A stretch of 64,000 nt of DNA from Chitinophagaceae bacterium (GTDB lineage: Bacteria > Bacteroidota > Bacteroidia > Chitinophagales > Chitinophagaceae), in contig JALHNJ010000003.1 of NCBI GenBank assembly GCA_022843585.1, forward strand, positions 62,001 through 126,000, read 5' to 3'. The notes under the pieces are model-generated. The model was not told the DNA's origin. It saw only the letters and a list, made by a program, of their open reading frames with translations, and ran no database searches. Positions 1 through 7,643 of this stretch are shown here, one piece after another. Both the position numbers and the translations under genes were made by a program. The number at the start of each line of letters is the position of its first letter. Within the stretch, counting starts at the first letter, position 1.

Positions 1-2
1 CA

Positions 3-746
3 GGAATAAAATTATTGGTATCTTCTGCTACTTCGTTAGAGATAGCCAATAACAAAAGTCGACTCTATCAATTTTTACAATGGCGTGGAATAGCGGTACC
101 AGATTTTAGGGTTGTAGAAACCGTCGACCAATTTACCGCTGCCTTACAAGAATTAGGCTTTCCAGATAAGCCAATTTGTTTTAAACCCTCTGTATCGAAT
201 GGAAGCCGTGGCTTTAGAATCGTAACAAACCAGGTTAATGAATTAGATCTTTTATTAAATTACAAACCTGCTAATACATATATCAGTTATACAGACGCTA
301 TACGCATACTTTCTTCCGGTAAATTTCCGGAATTATTAGTATCGGAATATTTGCCCGGCACAGAATATTCTGTTGATTGCCTTGCCAATAATGGTGAAGC
401 CATGTTGATCGTTCCCCGCAGCAGAAAAAAAATGATCAATGGTATTAGTACAGAAGGAGAATTTATAAATGATGAAAATATAATTGCTTATTGCAAACAG
501 ATCGTCAGTGAATTACAATTGCATGGCAACATCGGCATACAGGTAAAGCAATCAGCTACAGGACAATTTTTGATTCTCGAAATTAATCCACGGGTGCAAG
601 GCACTATTTCTTCGGCATTAGGTGCTGGTGTTAATCTTCCTGCATTGGCTATTAAACAAGAACTTGGTTTGCCAATTTCTTCTCAAGAACTAGTGGTGAA
701 ATGGGGGACAGGTTTTTCCAGGCATTGGCAGGACATATATTATTAA
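3..746 (+). CDS. ATP-grasp domain protein, C-terminal part (5' end outside the window)
   Basis: The reading frame is already open at the left edge, so the true start lies upstream; the TTG at 15 is only the first possible start inside the window. The visible 240 or so residues look like an ATP-grasp fold of the carbamoyl-phosphate-synthase-like type: an ATP-binding segment KPSVSNGSRGF near residue 60, a central EYLPGTEYSVD segment, and the Mg-ATP motif EINPRVQG near residue 198. Such enzymes join a carboxylate to an amine or thiol through an acyl-phosphate. The substrate cannot be told from this half. Nothing suggests a frameshift; the stop is at 744-746, followed by about 150 bases before the next gene. 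Confidence 0.75.
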   Translation, partial: GIKLLVSSATSLEIANNKSRLYQFLQWRGIAVPDFRVVETVDQFTAALQELGFPDKPICFKPSVSNGSRGFRIVTNQVNELDLLLNYKPANTYISYTDAIRILSSGKFPELLVSEYLPGTEYSVDCLANNGEAMLIVPRSRKKMINGISTEGEFINDENIIAYCKQIVSELQLHGNIGIQVKQSATGQFLILEINPRVQGTISSALGAGVNLPALAIKQELGLPISSQELVVKWGTGFSRHWQDIYY

Positions 747-898
747 GTGAGTATCATAAAAATAAATTTACTGCCACATAGTCACTCCGCCAACTTTGGA
801 TTAGTCTTTGTCAAACATTCTTCAGCTTTAAATACCGCTGGTGCAACCGAATACTATTGCCCGGCCTCTTTTCATTAATTTGAGTAAAATTCTTGTAC

Positions 899-1804
899 AT
901 GAAACGACTAAGTGCAGGTTTACTGATGAGCCTCGTGGCCATTACCGCAGTAGCCCAACAAAATAAAGATAATAATACCTTGCTCTGGAAAATATCAGGC
1001 AATGGAATTGACAAGGCATCTTATCTCTTTGGCACCATTCATATGCTGTGCAAAGAAGATGCATTTCTCAGCAACAACTTAGTTTCTGCCATTGAAAAAG
1101 CGGATAGGGTGTACCTGGAACTGGACATGGACAATCTCTTTGAGATGTTTGGTGCCATGACAAAAATGAAGATGAATAATGATACAACCCTGGCCGATTT
1201 GCTTACAGCAGAAGAGTATAAAAGGGTAAAAGAACATTTTGAAAGTAAAAAGACTATGCTGCCATTTTCCATGCTGGAGACTTACAAACCGCTGCTTGCA
1301 TCATCCTTATTAATGGAAGGCGGTATTGGGTGCGATGAGCAAGTTGCTATGGAGCAACTCATAATGGAAGAAGCCAAAAAAAATGGCAAACGCATTGAAG
1401 GATTAGAAACGATGGCTTACCAGATGAGTGTGTTCGACAGTATTCCTTATAAAATGCAGGCACAGGAGCTTTTGAAAAGTATCAGTATTGGCGATAAGGA
1501 TACAGATGGTGATAAGGAATTCTCAGAACTGATGAAGGCCTACAAAGACCAGGATTTAGAAAAGCTGGGCGATATGATCACTAAAAGCGATGCCGGTATG
1601 ATGCAGTACCAGGATGTGCTACTCAATAACCGCAACCGCAATTGGGTGGAGAAATTAAAAATATTGTTGAAAGAAAAATCACTGGTGGTTGCAGTAGGGG
1701 CGGGGCATCTTCCCGGCGAAACAGGTGTAATTAATTTGCTAAGAAAAGCAGGTTATAAGGTAACACCGGTAGAAAATAAATCAAATAAAGTAACGGAGAT
1801 ATAA
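899..1804 (+). CDS. TraB/GumN family exported protein
   Basis: About 301 residues. The ATG at 899 is preferred to the in-frame TTG at 893 because it begins a clean signal peptide (MKRLSAGLLMSLVAITAVAQQ). The N-terminal SYLFGTIHM and the C-terminal VVAVGAGHLPGETGV segments, each with a conserved histidine after a glycine, are the hallmark pair of the TraB/GumN (TIKI-like) family, proposed metal-dependent proteases or hydrolases related to eukaryotic TIKI. Location is inferred to be periplasm or cell surface. The gene stands alone upstream of a second exported protein 31 bases away, so the two may be cotranscribed. The substrate is unknown. Confidence 0.85.
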   Translation: MKRLSAGLLMSLVAITAVAQQNKDNNTLLWKISGNGIDKASYLFGTIHMLCKEDAFLSNNLVSAIEKADRVYLELDMDNLFEMFGAMTKMKMNNDTTLADLLTAEEYKRVKEHFESKKTMLPFSMLETYKPLLASSLLMEGGIGCDEQVAMEQLIMEEAKKNGKRIEGLETMAYQMSVFDSIPYKMQAQELLKSISIGDKDTDGDKEFSELMKAYKDQDLEKLGDMITKSDAGMMQYQDVLLNNRNRNWVEKLKILLKEKSLVVAVGAGHLPGETGVINLLRKAGYKVTPVENKSNKVTEI

Positions 1805-1835
1805 ACCATTTTTAAGTCTAGCTGTTATTCCCTTG

Positions 1836-2282
1836 ATGAAATTTAATGTATTCCCTTTACTTTTTCTTTTAGCCTGTGTAACAGTATTGCCTTCTTTTCA
1901 GCCGTTGGCAGAAACCGGTATAAAAGTAACCGTCACTAATTTACGAAGCAATAAAGGTCATGTTTTAATCAGTCTCTTTAAAGATGGTATTGGCTATCCC
2001 GACCAACCTGAAAAAGCTTTTAAAAGGGTAAAACTTACCATCGCCAATAAAAATGCTTCTACGTTATTTGAAGGATTACCAGCTGGTACATATGCCATTG
2101 CCATTTTACATGATGAAAATGACGATACTAAAATGAATACAAACATGCTTGGACTCCCAAAAGAAGGCTATGGCTTTTCCAACAATGTAATGGGTGCATT
2201 TGGCCCCCCCCCGTATAGTAGAGCCAGTTTTAAATTTACAGCCAACACTTTAGTGACGACTCAAATAAAAACCCGATACTAA
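1836..2282 (+). CDS. DUF2141 domain exported protein
   Basis: A 148-residue protein with an N-terminal signal peptide (MKFNVFPLLFLLACVTVLPS, then cleaved). The mature part follows the DUF2141 pattern: an opening beta strand ending in SNKGHVLISLFKD, the middle LPAGTYAIAILHDENDDTKMNTN and the closing YGFSNNVMGAFGPPPY. Members are small periplasmic or surface proteins of unknown function, common in Bacteroidota and Proteobacteria. I chose ATG 1836 over the overlapping TTG 1833. The C-rich run in the GPPP codons (about 2203-2210) is a homopolymer where a sequencing error could hide, but the frame is intact. Confidence 0.85.
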   Translation: MKFNVFPLLFLLACVTVLPSFQPLAETGIKVTVTNLRSNKGHVLISLFKDGIGYPDQPEKAFKRVKLTIANKNASTLFEGLPAGTYAIAILHDENDDTKMNTNMLGLPKEGYGFSNNVMGAFGPPPYSRASFKFTANTLVTTQIKTRY

Positions 2283-2390
2283 AAATATTCACCTGATCAT
2301 TCTGAATCTGCTTACTTCAGCTGCCACAACAGGCAAAATATTTTCACACCCTGATTTTTTTTTCTACATTTAAGGAGTACAAAACTCCCG

Positions 2391-3293
2391 ATGAGAAAAC
2401 TACTTTATTTCTCTGTAGTAATTTTTTGTTTTGCAGCAAAAATCCATGCTGCAGGTTCTCCATCATATAAGTTTACTGTGGCTCCCAGTGCTGTCTTCGA
2501 TAAAATATGGATTGATTATGACATTACTGAAAATGATACAAAGGGTTTAAAAATACACTTAAAGTTTACTGCTTATGGCATGAAGGAGATGGATGCTTTT
2601 GTAGCCGTTTACTTTGAATATAATGATGAGCTGGGTGGCTTTGTAAAAGATAAAAATAAAAAAATGTACAGCACAGCTGGTGATGTAGCATTGTATAATG
2701 CTATTAAGCCAGCGTATGATCCTGCAGTGTATAGCGACTTGCAATTATTCATGCCCTACAATGAGCTGGATCTTGAACCGGGTGAGTATGATCTTACCAT
2801 GGATATAAAAGTAATTTATAAAGCAGGTGGCATTATATCTCCATTAACCAAACACAACTTTGAATACACAAAACCTGGAAGTCCAACCATAAATACAGAT
2901 ACCTGGGTAAATGCCATATTTGAAAATCTATGGGTGGATTATGATGTAACTGAAAACGGACAAAATGGAATGCGGGTGCATGTTAAATGCAAACTGGTAG
3001 AATTAAAAGATGTTGATTGCTACCTGGCTCTTTATTTTGAAAAGAAGAGCGGCGAAAAGATAATCGGTACAAAGGCAGAATTCAGAAGTAAAAGCGGACA
3101 ACTTGCTGCATATAAAACATTAAAACCAGCCTATACTGAAGCGGTATATAAAGACTTACAGTTATTTATTCCCTATTCAGAATTTAATTTGAGTAAAGGC
3201 AGACACGACCTTAAATTGAGTGCAGATATTATTTACAAAAATGGAGATTTAATAAAACACCTGAAAACACATGACTTCTGGTTTGAAAAATAA
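2391..3293 (+). CDS. Secreted protein with two tandem copies of one domain
   Basis: A 300-residue protein with a signal peptide ending near AAKIHAAG. I do not recognise the family by name. The mature protein is an internal duplication: residues about 27-155 and 165-298 align, sharing IWIDYDITEN / LWVDYDVTEN, then VAVYFE / LALYFE, then AIKPAYDPAVYSDLQLFMPYNEL / TLKPAYTEAVYKDLQLFIPYSEF, then IIYKNG-like endings. The pattern of alternating hydrophobic residues suggests two beta-sandwich domains. It may be an envelope binding or scaffold protein, but nothing shows a ligand. It is followed closely by a strong hairpin terminator at 3311-3346. Confidence 0.7.
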   Translation: MRKLLYFSVVIFCFAAKIHAAGSPSYKFTVAPSAVFDKIWIDYDITENDTKGLKIHLKFTAYGMKEMDAFVAVYFEYNDELGGFVKDKNKKMYSTAGDVALYNAIKPAYDPAVYSDLQLFMPYNELDLEPGEYDLTMDIKVIYKAGGIISPLTKHNFEYTKPGSPTINTDTWVNAIFENLWVDYDVTENGQNGMRVHVKCKLVELKDVDCYLALYFEKKSGEKIIGTKAEFRSKSGQLAAYKTLKPAYTEAVYKDLQLFIPYSEFNLSKGRHDLKLSADIIYKNGDLIKHLKTHDFWFEK

Positions 3294-3310
3294 CTTAAGT
3301 AAAGACAAAT

Positions 3311-3346
3311 AAAAAAGCCCCGGAAAAATTTTGGGGGCTTTTTTAT
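3311..3346. terminator. Bidirectional rho-independent terminator
   Basis: AAAAAAGCCCC and GGGGGCTTTTTT form a strong stem with A and T runs on both sides, so it can end transcripts from both directions. It lies between the convergent secreted-protein gene and ndk, which fits that role. Confidence 0.85.
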
Positions 3347-3366
3347 TATAGAAGAAAACTTAATCT

Positions 3367-3783
3367 TTAGAATTGTTCTAACACAGAGAACATAAAATCA
3401 CCTTCGATCTTTGCATTCTCATCGCTATCACTTCCATGTATAGCATTTTCACCAACAGAAGCTGCATATAATTTGCGGATAGTGCCTTCATCTGCTTTTG
3501 CAGGATCAGTTGCACCGATTAGTTTGCGGAAATCTTCTACAGCATTATCTTTTTCAAGAATTGCAGCAATGATCGGGCCTTCGCACATAAAAGAAACCAG
3601 CTCACCAAAGAATGGTCTTTCTTTATGAATAGCATAAAACTCAGCAGCCTTTTCCGGAGTCAGCTTAGTCATTTTAAGCGCCTTGATATTATATCCTTCC
3701 TGTAAAATACGGTCAAGTATAGCACCACCATGCCCGTTTTTAAAAGCATCGGGTTTGATCATTGTGAATGTACGATTACTCAT
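3367..3783 (-). CDS. ndk: Nucleoside diphosphate kinase
   Basis: 138 residues, the usual length of the family. It moves the gamma-phosphate of ATP to other nucleoside diphosphates through a phosphohistidine; the catalytic histidine is in NAIHGSDS. Other family signatures are [11 protein letters not shown] at the N-terminus, [13 protein letters not shown] and [11 protein letters not shown] longer frame opens at 3843, but I place the start at 3783 because the protein then begins [13 protein letters not shown], as the family does, and because an exact -7 element (TACTTTTG, 3810-3817 minus) lies just upstream and would otherwise be inside the gene. Confidence 0.97.
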   Translation of the reverse strand: MSNRTFTMIKPDAFKNGHGGAILDRILQEGYNIKALKMTKLTPEKAAEFYAIHKERPFFGELVSFMCEGPIIAAILEKDNAVEDFRKLIGATDPAKADEGTIRKLYAASVGENAIHGSDSDENAKIEGDFMFSVLEQF

Positions 3784-3809
3784 AGTTACGTTGTTTATTT
3801 TTTCGGCTG

Positions 3810-3817
3810 CAAAAGTA
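3810..3817 (-). promoter_or_regulatory. -7 promoter element of ndk
   Basis: TACTTTTG on the minus strand matches the Bacteroidota -7 consensus TAnnTTTG, 26 bases before the ndk ATG. No clear TTTG -33 box was found. Confidence 0.55.
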
Positions 3818-3818
3818 A

Positions 3819-3905
3819 GGGAAAGTAGGGAGTTGGGAGTCATTAGTCGGAAGTTTTATAACGAATGAGACGCTTCAGACTAATGACTCAAGACTCTGGA
3901 CTGAT
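3819..3905. repeat. Heptad-phased inverted-repeat element between ndk and nrnA
   Basis: The left arm has the trinucleotide AGT at 3824, 3831, 3838, 3845 and 3852, exactly every 7 bases. The right arm has GACT at 3878, 3885, 3892 and 3899, again every 7 bases. Segments 3838-3853 and 3873-3888 are inverted copies of 16 bases with a single mismatch around a 19-base centre. It lies in the spacer between two divergent genes. Confidence 0.7.
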
Positions 3906-3928
3906 TTCCATACCTTCGCACCCGTTTT

Positions 3929-4936
3929 ATGAAACCCATACAAGATTTTTTTCCCTTACTGAGCCAGCCTAAAAATGTGGTGATAACTACGCACCAGAAA
4001 CCCGATGCCGATGCTATGGGTTCATCGTTGGCGTTAAAACACCTGCTAGTCCAATTGGGACACAGCGTTACGGTTGTTTCGCCTACCAACTGGGCGGGAT
4101 GGGTTGATTGGATGCCCGGCACCAAAGAGGTGATGAACTATGAGCAAGACAAACTAAAAGGGGATGAGGTTTTGGAAAAAGCCGAGTGGTTATTCTGCCT
4201 CGACTTTAATATTTTTCATCGCACCAAATCGATGACGGATAAACTAAAGGCACTCACCTGTACTAAAATTTTAATTGATCATCATCAGGAACCAGATGCA
4301 GCTTCTTTTGATTATGGAGTAAGTGATACATCCAAAAGTTCTACCTGCGAAATGATTTATGATTTTATTATTAAATCTGGCAATACCGATAAAATCAACA
4401 AAGAAATAAGTCAGTGTATTTATGCGGGAGTGGTAGCGGACACTGGTTCTTTTCGATTTTCCTCAACCCATGCTGGTGTGCATACATTGGTGGCCGATTT
4501 AAAATCAAAAGGCCTGGAACATGGTTATGTGCATGAAAAATTATTTGATAATTTTTTAGAAAACCGGCTCCGCTTTACGGGACATGTATTGCTAAACAGG
4601 ATGCAGGTTTTTTATGAATATAACACGGCACTGATAGCAATACCCAAAAGTGACTTAATAAAGTATAATATTAAAACGGGTGATACAGAAGGGCTGGTGA
4701 ACTTTCCACAATCTATACAAGGAATAAAATTAGTAGCACTGGTAATAGACCGGGATGAGGAAAGAAAATGGAGTTTTCGCAGCAAAGGTGAGTTTGACTG
4801 TAATACATTTGCCCGAAAGTATTTTGAAGGTGGGGGGCATTACAATGCATCAGGTGGAAGAAGCAGTGGTTCTCTTGATGAAACAGTACAACGATTTAAA
4901 GAAGCAATAAAAGAAAATGCAAATCTCTTACAATAA
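3929..4936 (+). CDS. nrnA: DHH/DHHA1 phosphoesterase, NrnA-like (nanoRNase / pAp phosphatase)
   Basis: 335 residues, normal for NrnA. The DHH domain carries the metal ligands in HQKPDADAMGSSLAL (residues about 21-35), CLDFN, the name-giving DHH at about residue 118 and ADTGSFRFSST. The C-terminal DHHA1 domain ends in the substrate-binding GGGHYNASGG. Family members degrade 2-5 nt RNA oligomers and dephosphorylate 3'-phosphoadenosine 5'-phosphate, replacing Orn where it is absent. It is divergent from ndk, with a TACCTTCG -7-like element at 3911-3918 and an ATG close behind. Followed 13 bases later by an FKBP lipoprotein gene, probably the same transcript. The choice between nanoRNase and pAp phosphatase is not visible. 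Confidence 0.9.
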   Translation: MKPIQDFFPLLSQPKNVVITTHQKPDADAMGSSLALKHLLVQLGHSVTVVSPTNWAGWVDWMPGTKEVMNYEQDKLKGDEVLEKAEWLFCLDFNIFHRTKSMTDKLKALTCTKILIDHHQEPDAASFDYGVSDTSKSSTCEMIYDFIIKSGNTDKINKEISQCIYAGVVADTGSFRFSSTHAGVHTLVADLKSKGLEHGYVHEKLFDNFLENRLRFTGHVLLNRMQVFYEYNTALIAIPKSDLIKYNIKTGDTEGLVNFPQSIQGIKLVALVIDRDEERKWSFRSKGEFDCNTFARKYFEGGGHYNASGGRSSGSLDETVQRFKEAIKENANLLQ

Positions 4937-4949
4937 TTAAAATCAATTT

Positions 4950-5885
4950 ATGAACACAATGAAGAATCTGGTATTATTTTTTATGGCAGCGCTGGTAATG
5001 GCGAGCTGCGGTAAAAGTTCGTATAAAAAATCTCCGGGCGGTATGCCCTATCAGGTATTTGCCGGAAAAGACACACAAAGTATTCGGGAAGGTGATTTTG
5101 TAAAGGTTCACTTTACACAAAAAATTAAGGACAGCGTTTACTTTACTACAGAAGGTAGTTTGCCAATTTATCTGCCTGTAGGTGGAAACGGAGCTCCCGT
5201 GCAGCCTTATGATATCTCTGAAATCTGGACAAAATTGAAAGTGGGTGATAGCGTTATCACTACACAGATGATGGATACTTTTATAAAAAGGTCGCCGGAT
5301 AGGATACCTCCGCAGTTTAAAAAAGGCGACAGGATAATGACCTATGTTAGAATTATTGCTGCGTTTAAAAACGACTCGCTGACGAGAATTGATGATGAAA
5401 AAAGTAAAAAAGAATGGGCTCTTACCGAAACAAAAACAATTGAAAAATACCTTGCTGATAAAAAGATCACTGCTACAAAAACACCTTCAGGTGCTTATGT
5501 AGAAATTGTTCAGCCGGGTACAGGTAACATGGTTGATTCAGGAAAATATGTAACCGTAAACTATACGGGTACAAGTTGGTCGGGCAAAAAAATTGACAGC
5601 AATGTTGATACAGCCTTTCACCATGTAGAGCCATACACTTTTCAAGCCGGAGTTGGAAGAATGATAAAAGGATTTGACGAGGCCATGATGTTTATGAATA
5701 AAGGAGCAAAAATTAGAGTGTATATTCCTTCTTTGCTTGCGTATGGTGCTAACCCAAGTTCGCCTAATCTTAAACCATACGAAAACCTGATTTTTGACAT
5801 AGAGCTATTGAATATACAAGATAAGGAGCCGGCACAGCCAGCTATGCCACCACCTCCACCCCGAACTAATCCAGGTGGTCAGTAA
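4950..5885 (+). CDS. FKBP-type peptidyl-prolyl isomerase lipoprotein, two FKBP modules
   Basis: 311 residues with a lipoprotein signal (LVMASC, Cys at about residue 21), so it is anchored in the envelope. Two FKBP-like modules follow: residues about 45-140 (a diverged copy opening REGDFVKVHFTQ) and about 180-290 (better kept, VDSGKYVTVNYTGT, GVGRMIKGFDEAM, GAKIRVYIPSLLAYG). It should catalyse proline isomerisation or act as a folding chaperone for outer-membrane and secreted proteins. The C-terminus is proline-rich. Upstream is nrnA; a strong terminator (5929-5960) closes the unit. Another ATG at 4959 would also work. Confidence 0.88.
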   Translation: MNTMKNLVLFFMAALVMASCGKSSYKKSPGGMPYQVFAGKDTQSIREGDFVKVHFTQKIKDSVYFTTEGSLPIYLPVGGNGAPVQPYDISEIWTKLKVGDSVITTQMMDTFIKRSPDRIPPQFKKGDRIMTYVRIIAAFKNDSLTRIDDEKSKKEWALTETKTIEKYLADKKITATKTPSGAYVEIVQPGTGNMVDSGKYVTVNYTGTSWSGKKIDSNVDTAFHHVEPYTFQAGVGRMIKGFDEAMMFMNKGAKIRVYIPSLLAYGANPSSPNLKPYENLIFDIELLNIQDKEPAQPAMPPPPPRTNPGGQ

Positions 5886-5928
5886 GTAAAATAATTTACG
5901 TTGTATTAAATAAATACGCATTTTTGCA

Positions 5929-5960
5929 CCTGTCCCGGTTAATGGGACAGGTTTTTTTTG
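5929..5960 (+). terminator. Rho-independent terminator after the FKBP gene
   Basis: CCTGTCCC and GGGACAGG form an 8-base-pair stem around GGTTAAT, followed directly by eight T residues. Confidence 0.9.
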
Positions 5961-6107
5961 GCTCCGTTTTTAGTCCATAATCTATCTCAAGCCTCCGAAC
6001 CCCCGTATAGAAGAAAACAAACCTGTAAAATGGTTTAAACACCAGTACCTATCCGTAGTTTGTGGATGTATACTGAACCGTGTACATTAAAACTGTACAG
6101 CTGAAGA

Positions 6108-6127
6108 GGAATAACAATTGTTGTTCC
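6108..6127. other. 20-base near-perfect palindrome
   Basis: GGAATAACAA/TTGTTGTTCC is an inverted repeat with one mismatched pair and a short T run after it. It sits 10 bases beyond the folP stop, between that gene and the preceding plus-strand unit. It may be a weak terminator for either side. Confidence 0.35.
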
Positions 6128-6137
6128 TTTTTCTATT

Positions 6138-6968
6138 TTAGGCTTTCATATAAACTTGTAAAAGTTCAATGGCTTCAACCGCCTCTTTCACATCATGCAC
6201 CCGCAGAATAGAGGCCCCATTTAATAGACCAATGGTATTTAAAATAGTGGTGCCGTTTAATGCATCATCGGCGGTTGTTCCCAATGTTTTATAGATGGAT
6301 GATTTGCGGGATATGCCCAGCAGTATAGGAGCTTTCAACATAGAAAAAACAGAAAGATTTTTAAGCAACTCAAAATTATGAGCAATCGTTTTACCGAAGC
6401 CGAAGCCAGGGTCAACAATAATATCTGCAATTCCAGCTTGGTGTAATGCTTGTTTTTTTGCAATCAAAAAATCAAGTACCTCACTTGTTACATTTTTATA
6501 CTGCGGTTGCTGCTGCATTACTTGCGGTGTACCTTGCATGTGCATTAACACATAGGGGACTTTTAGCTTTACGACGGTGGAAATTAAATTTTCATCCATA
6601 TTTCCTGCACTAATATCATTTACAATATTTGCACCAGCAGCTACAGCTTCATCGGCCACTTTACTATAATATGTATCAATTGATATAAAAGCTTCCGGGA
6701 AATTTTTAGCAATTGCCTCAATGGGTTTTACCACTCTTGCCAGTTCTTCATCTACACTTATCTTTTCACTCCCTGGCCTTGTACTTTGTCCGCCAATATC
6801 AAGAAAAGTGGCTCCCTGTTTCAACATTTCTTCAGCTTGAAGCAGAATTTGGTCTATTCCAGTAAACCTGCTGCCGCCGTAAAAAGAATCAGGTGTGGCA
6901 TTGATAATACCCATTACAACAGGTTTATCAATTACCAGCAACCTTCCTTTACAATTGAGTGTAAACAT
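6138..6968 (-). CDS. folP: Dihydropteroate synthase
   Basis: 276 residues, a normal length. It joins p-aminobenzoate to dihydropterin diphosphate in folate synthesis. Seen signatures: VMGIINATPDSFYGGS near the N-terminus, FLDIGGQSTRPGS (pterin/pyrophosphate site), ISIDTYYSKVA, NDISAGNMD, HMQGTPQVMQ, DPGFGFGKT, LLGISRKS and the final RVHDVKEAVEA. A longer frame reaches back to 7079 but its extra residues (including SLPVRQAG) are encoded by an intergenic palindromic repeat, so I start at ATG 6968. Divergent from the DUF1599 gene. Confidence 0.95.
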   Translation of the reverse strand: MFTLNCKGRLLVIDKPVVMGIINATPDSFYGGSRFTGIDQILLQAEEMLKQGATFLDIGGQSTRPGSEKISVDEELARVVKPIEAIAKNFPEAFISIDTYYSKVADEAVAAGANIVNDISAGNMDENLISTVVKLKVPYVLMHMQGTPQVMQQQPQYKNVTSEVLDFLIAKKQALHQAGIADIIVDPGFGFGKTIAHNFELLKNLSVFSMLKAPILLGISRKSSIYKTLGTTADDALNGTTILNTIGLLNGASILRVHDVKEAVEAIELLQVYMKA

Positions 6969-6991
6969 TAGTCTTTGTTCGTTATTTTTGA

Positions 6992-7016
6992 AGCCTGCCT
7001 GCCGGACAGGCAGGCT
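6992..7016. repeat. GC-rich palindromic repeat
   Basis: AGCCTGCCTG and CAGGCAGGCT are perfect 10-base arms around CCGGA. The same 13-base core GCCTGCCTGCCGG recurs at 38676-38688 in a decayed copy. Read through in a frame it gives the SLPVRQAG-type peptide that often extends false ORFs in this phylum. Confidence 0.7.
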
Positions 7017-7018
7017 AA

Positions 7019-7093
7019 GATAGGTGAGAGGGGAGTATAAAATAGAAATTGAGTAAAATTTCTCCCATTCACCACTCACTATTCACCATTCAC
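7019..7093. repeat. Heptad-phased repeat in front of the DUF1599 gene
   Basis: TCAC occurs at 7069, 7076, 7083 and 7090, exactly every 7 bases, ending four bases before the ATG of the next gene. The left side has GAT/GAG/GAG at 7019, 7026 and 7033 in the same 7-base phase and opposite sense. Confidence 0.6.
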
Positions 7094-7096
7094 TAT

Positions 7097-7627
7097 ATGA
7101 CAACAACAAATCAACAATACGACAAAGCAATAGCGTCCTGCAAAGAAATTTTTGTGAAGAAGGCTAAAGATTATGGCACCGCATGGCGGGTACTTCGTAC
7201 CATTTCCATCGTCGACCAAATCTTTATAAAAGCACAACGCATCAGAACCATCCAGGAAAAAGGAGAGCAAAAAGTATCTGATGGCATTGCTTCAGAATTT
7301 AAAGGCATCATCAACTATGCAGCAATTGGATTAATACAATTAGATCTGCCTGCAGATGCGCCGGAGGAAATGGATATTAATGAGGTATCAGTATTATTTG
7401 ATAAATATATACAAACCGCTAAAACCCTGATGATGGATAAAAACCATGATTACGGGGAAGCATGGCGTAGCATGAGCCAGGAAAGTTTTGTTGACCTGAT
7501 CTTAATGAAATTGCAACGCATCCGTCAAATATTAAATAATGATGGCAAAACAATTATGAGTGAAGGTGTGGATGCCAACTATCATGATATTATTAATTAT
7601 GCAGTATTTGCATTAATACTTATGTAA
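7097..7627 (+). CDS. DUF1599 domain protein
   Basis: 176 residues from the ATG at 7097; the upstream in-frame start at 7049 would translate a repeat and is rejected. The protein is two tandem DUF1599 copies: residues about 10-85 (KKAKDYGTAWRVLR, DQIFIKAQRIR, INYAAIGLIQL) and about 95-176 (KNHDYGEAWRSM, DLILMKLQRIR, INYAVFALILM). The all-helical pattern with conserved KDYG and Asp/Glu residues resembles MazG/dUTPase-like folds, but no activity is established. In other Bacteroidota this gene sits beside folP and a DoxX protein, as here. Confidence 0.88.
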   Translation: MTTTNQQYDKAIASCKEIFVKKAKDYGTAWRVLRTISIVDQIFIKAQRIRTIQEKGEQKVSDGIASEFKGIINYAAIGLIQLDLPADAPEEMDINEVSVLFDKYIQTAKTLMMDKNHDYGEAWRSMSQESFVDLILMKLQRIRQILNNDGKTIMSEGVDANYHDIINYAVFALILM

Positions 7628-7643
7628 GCTTCAAAACATAAAA

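Noticed and set aside
811-1014. Minus-strand 67-residue frame
   Set aside because: Overlaps the TraB/GumN signal peptide region and has no support.
5965-6105. Possible tRNA or riboswitch in the spacer after the FKBP gene
   Set aside because: No cloverleaf, no TTCGA arm and no conserved riboswitch core could be drawn; only short inverted words such as TGTAC-N9-GTACA.
7079-7270. Minus-strand frame overlapping DUF1599
   Set aside because: Shadow of the heptad repeat and the opposing gene; no family match or promoter.
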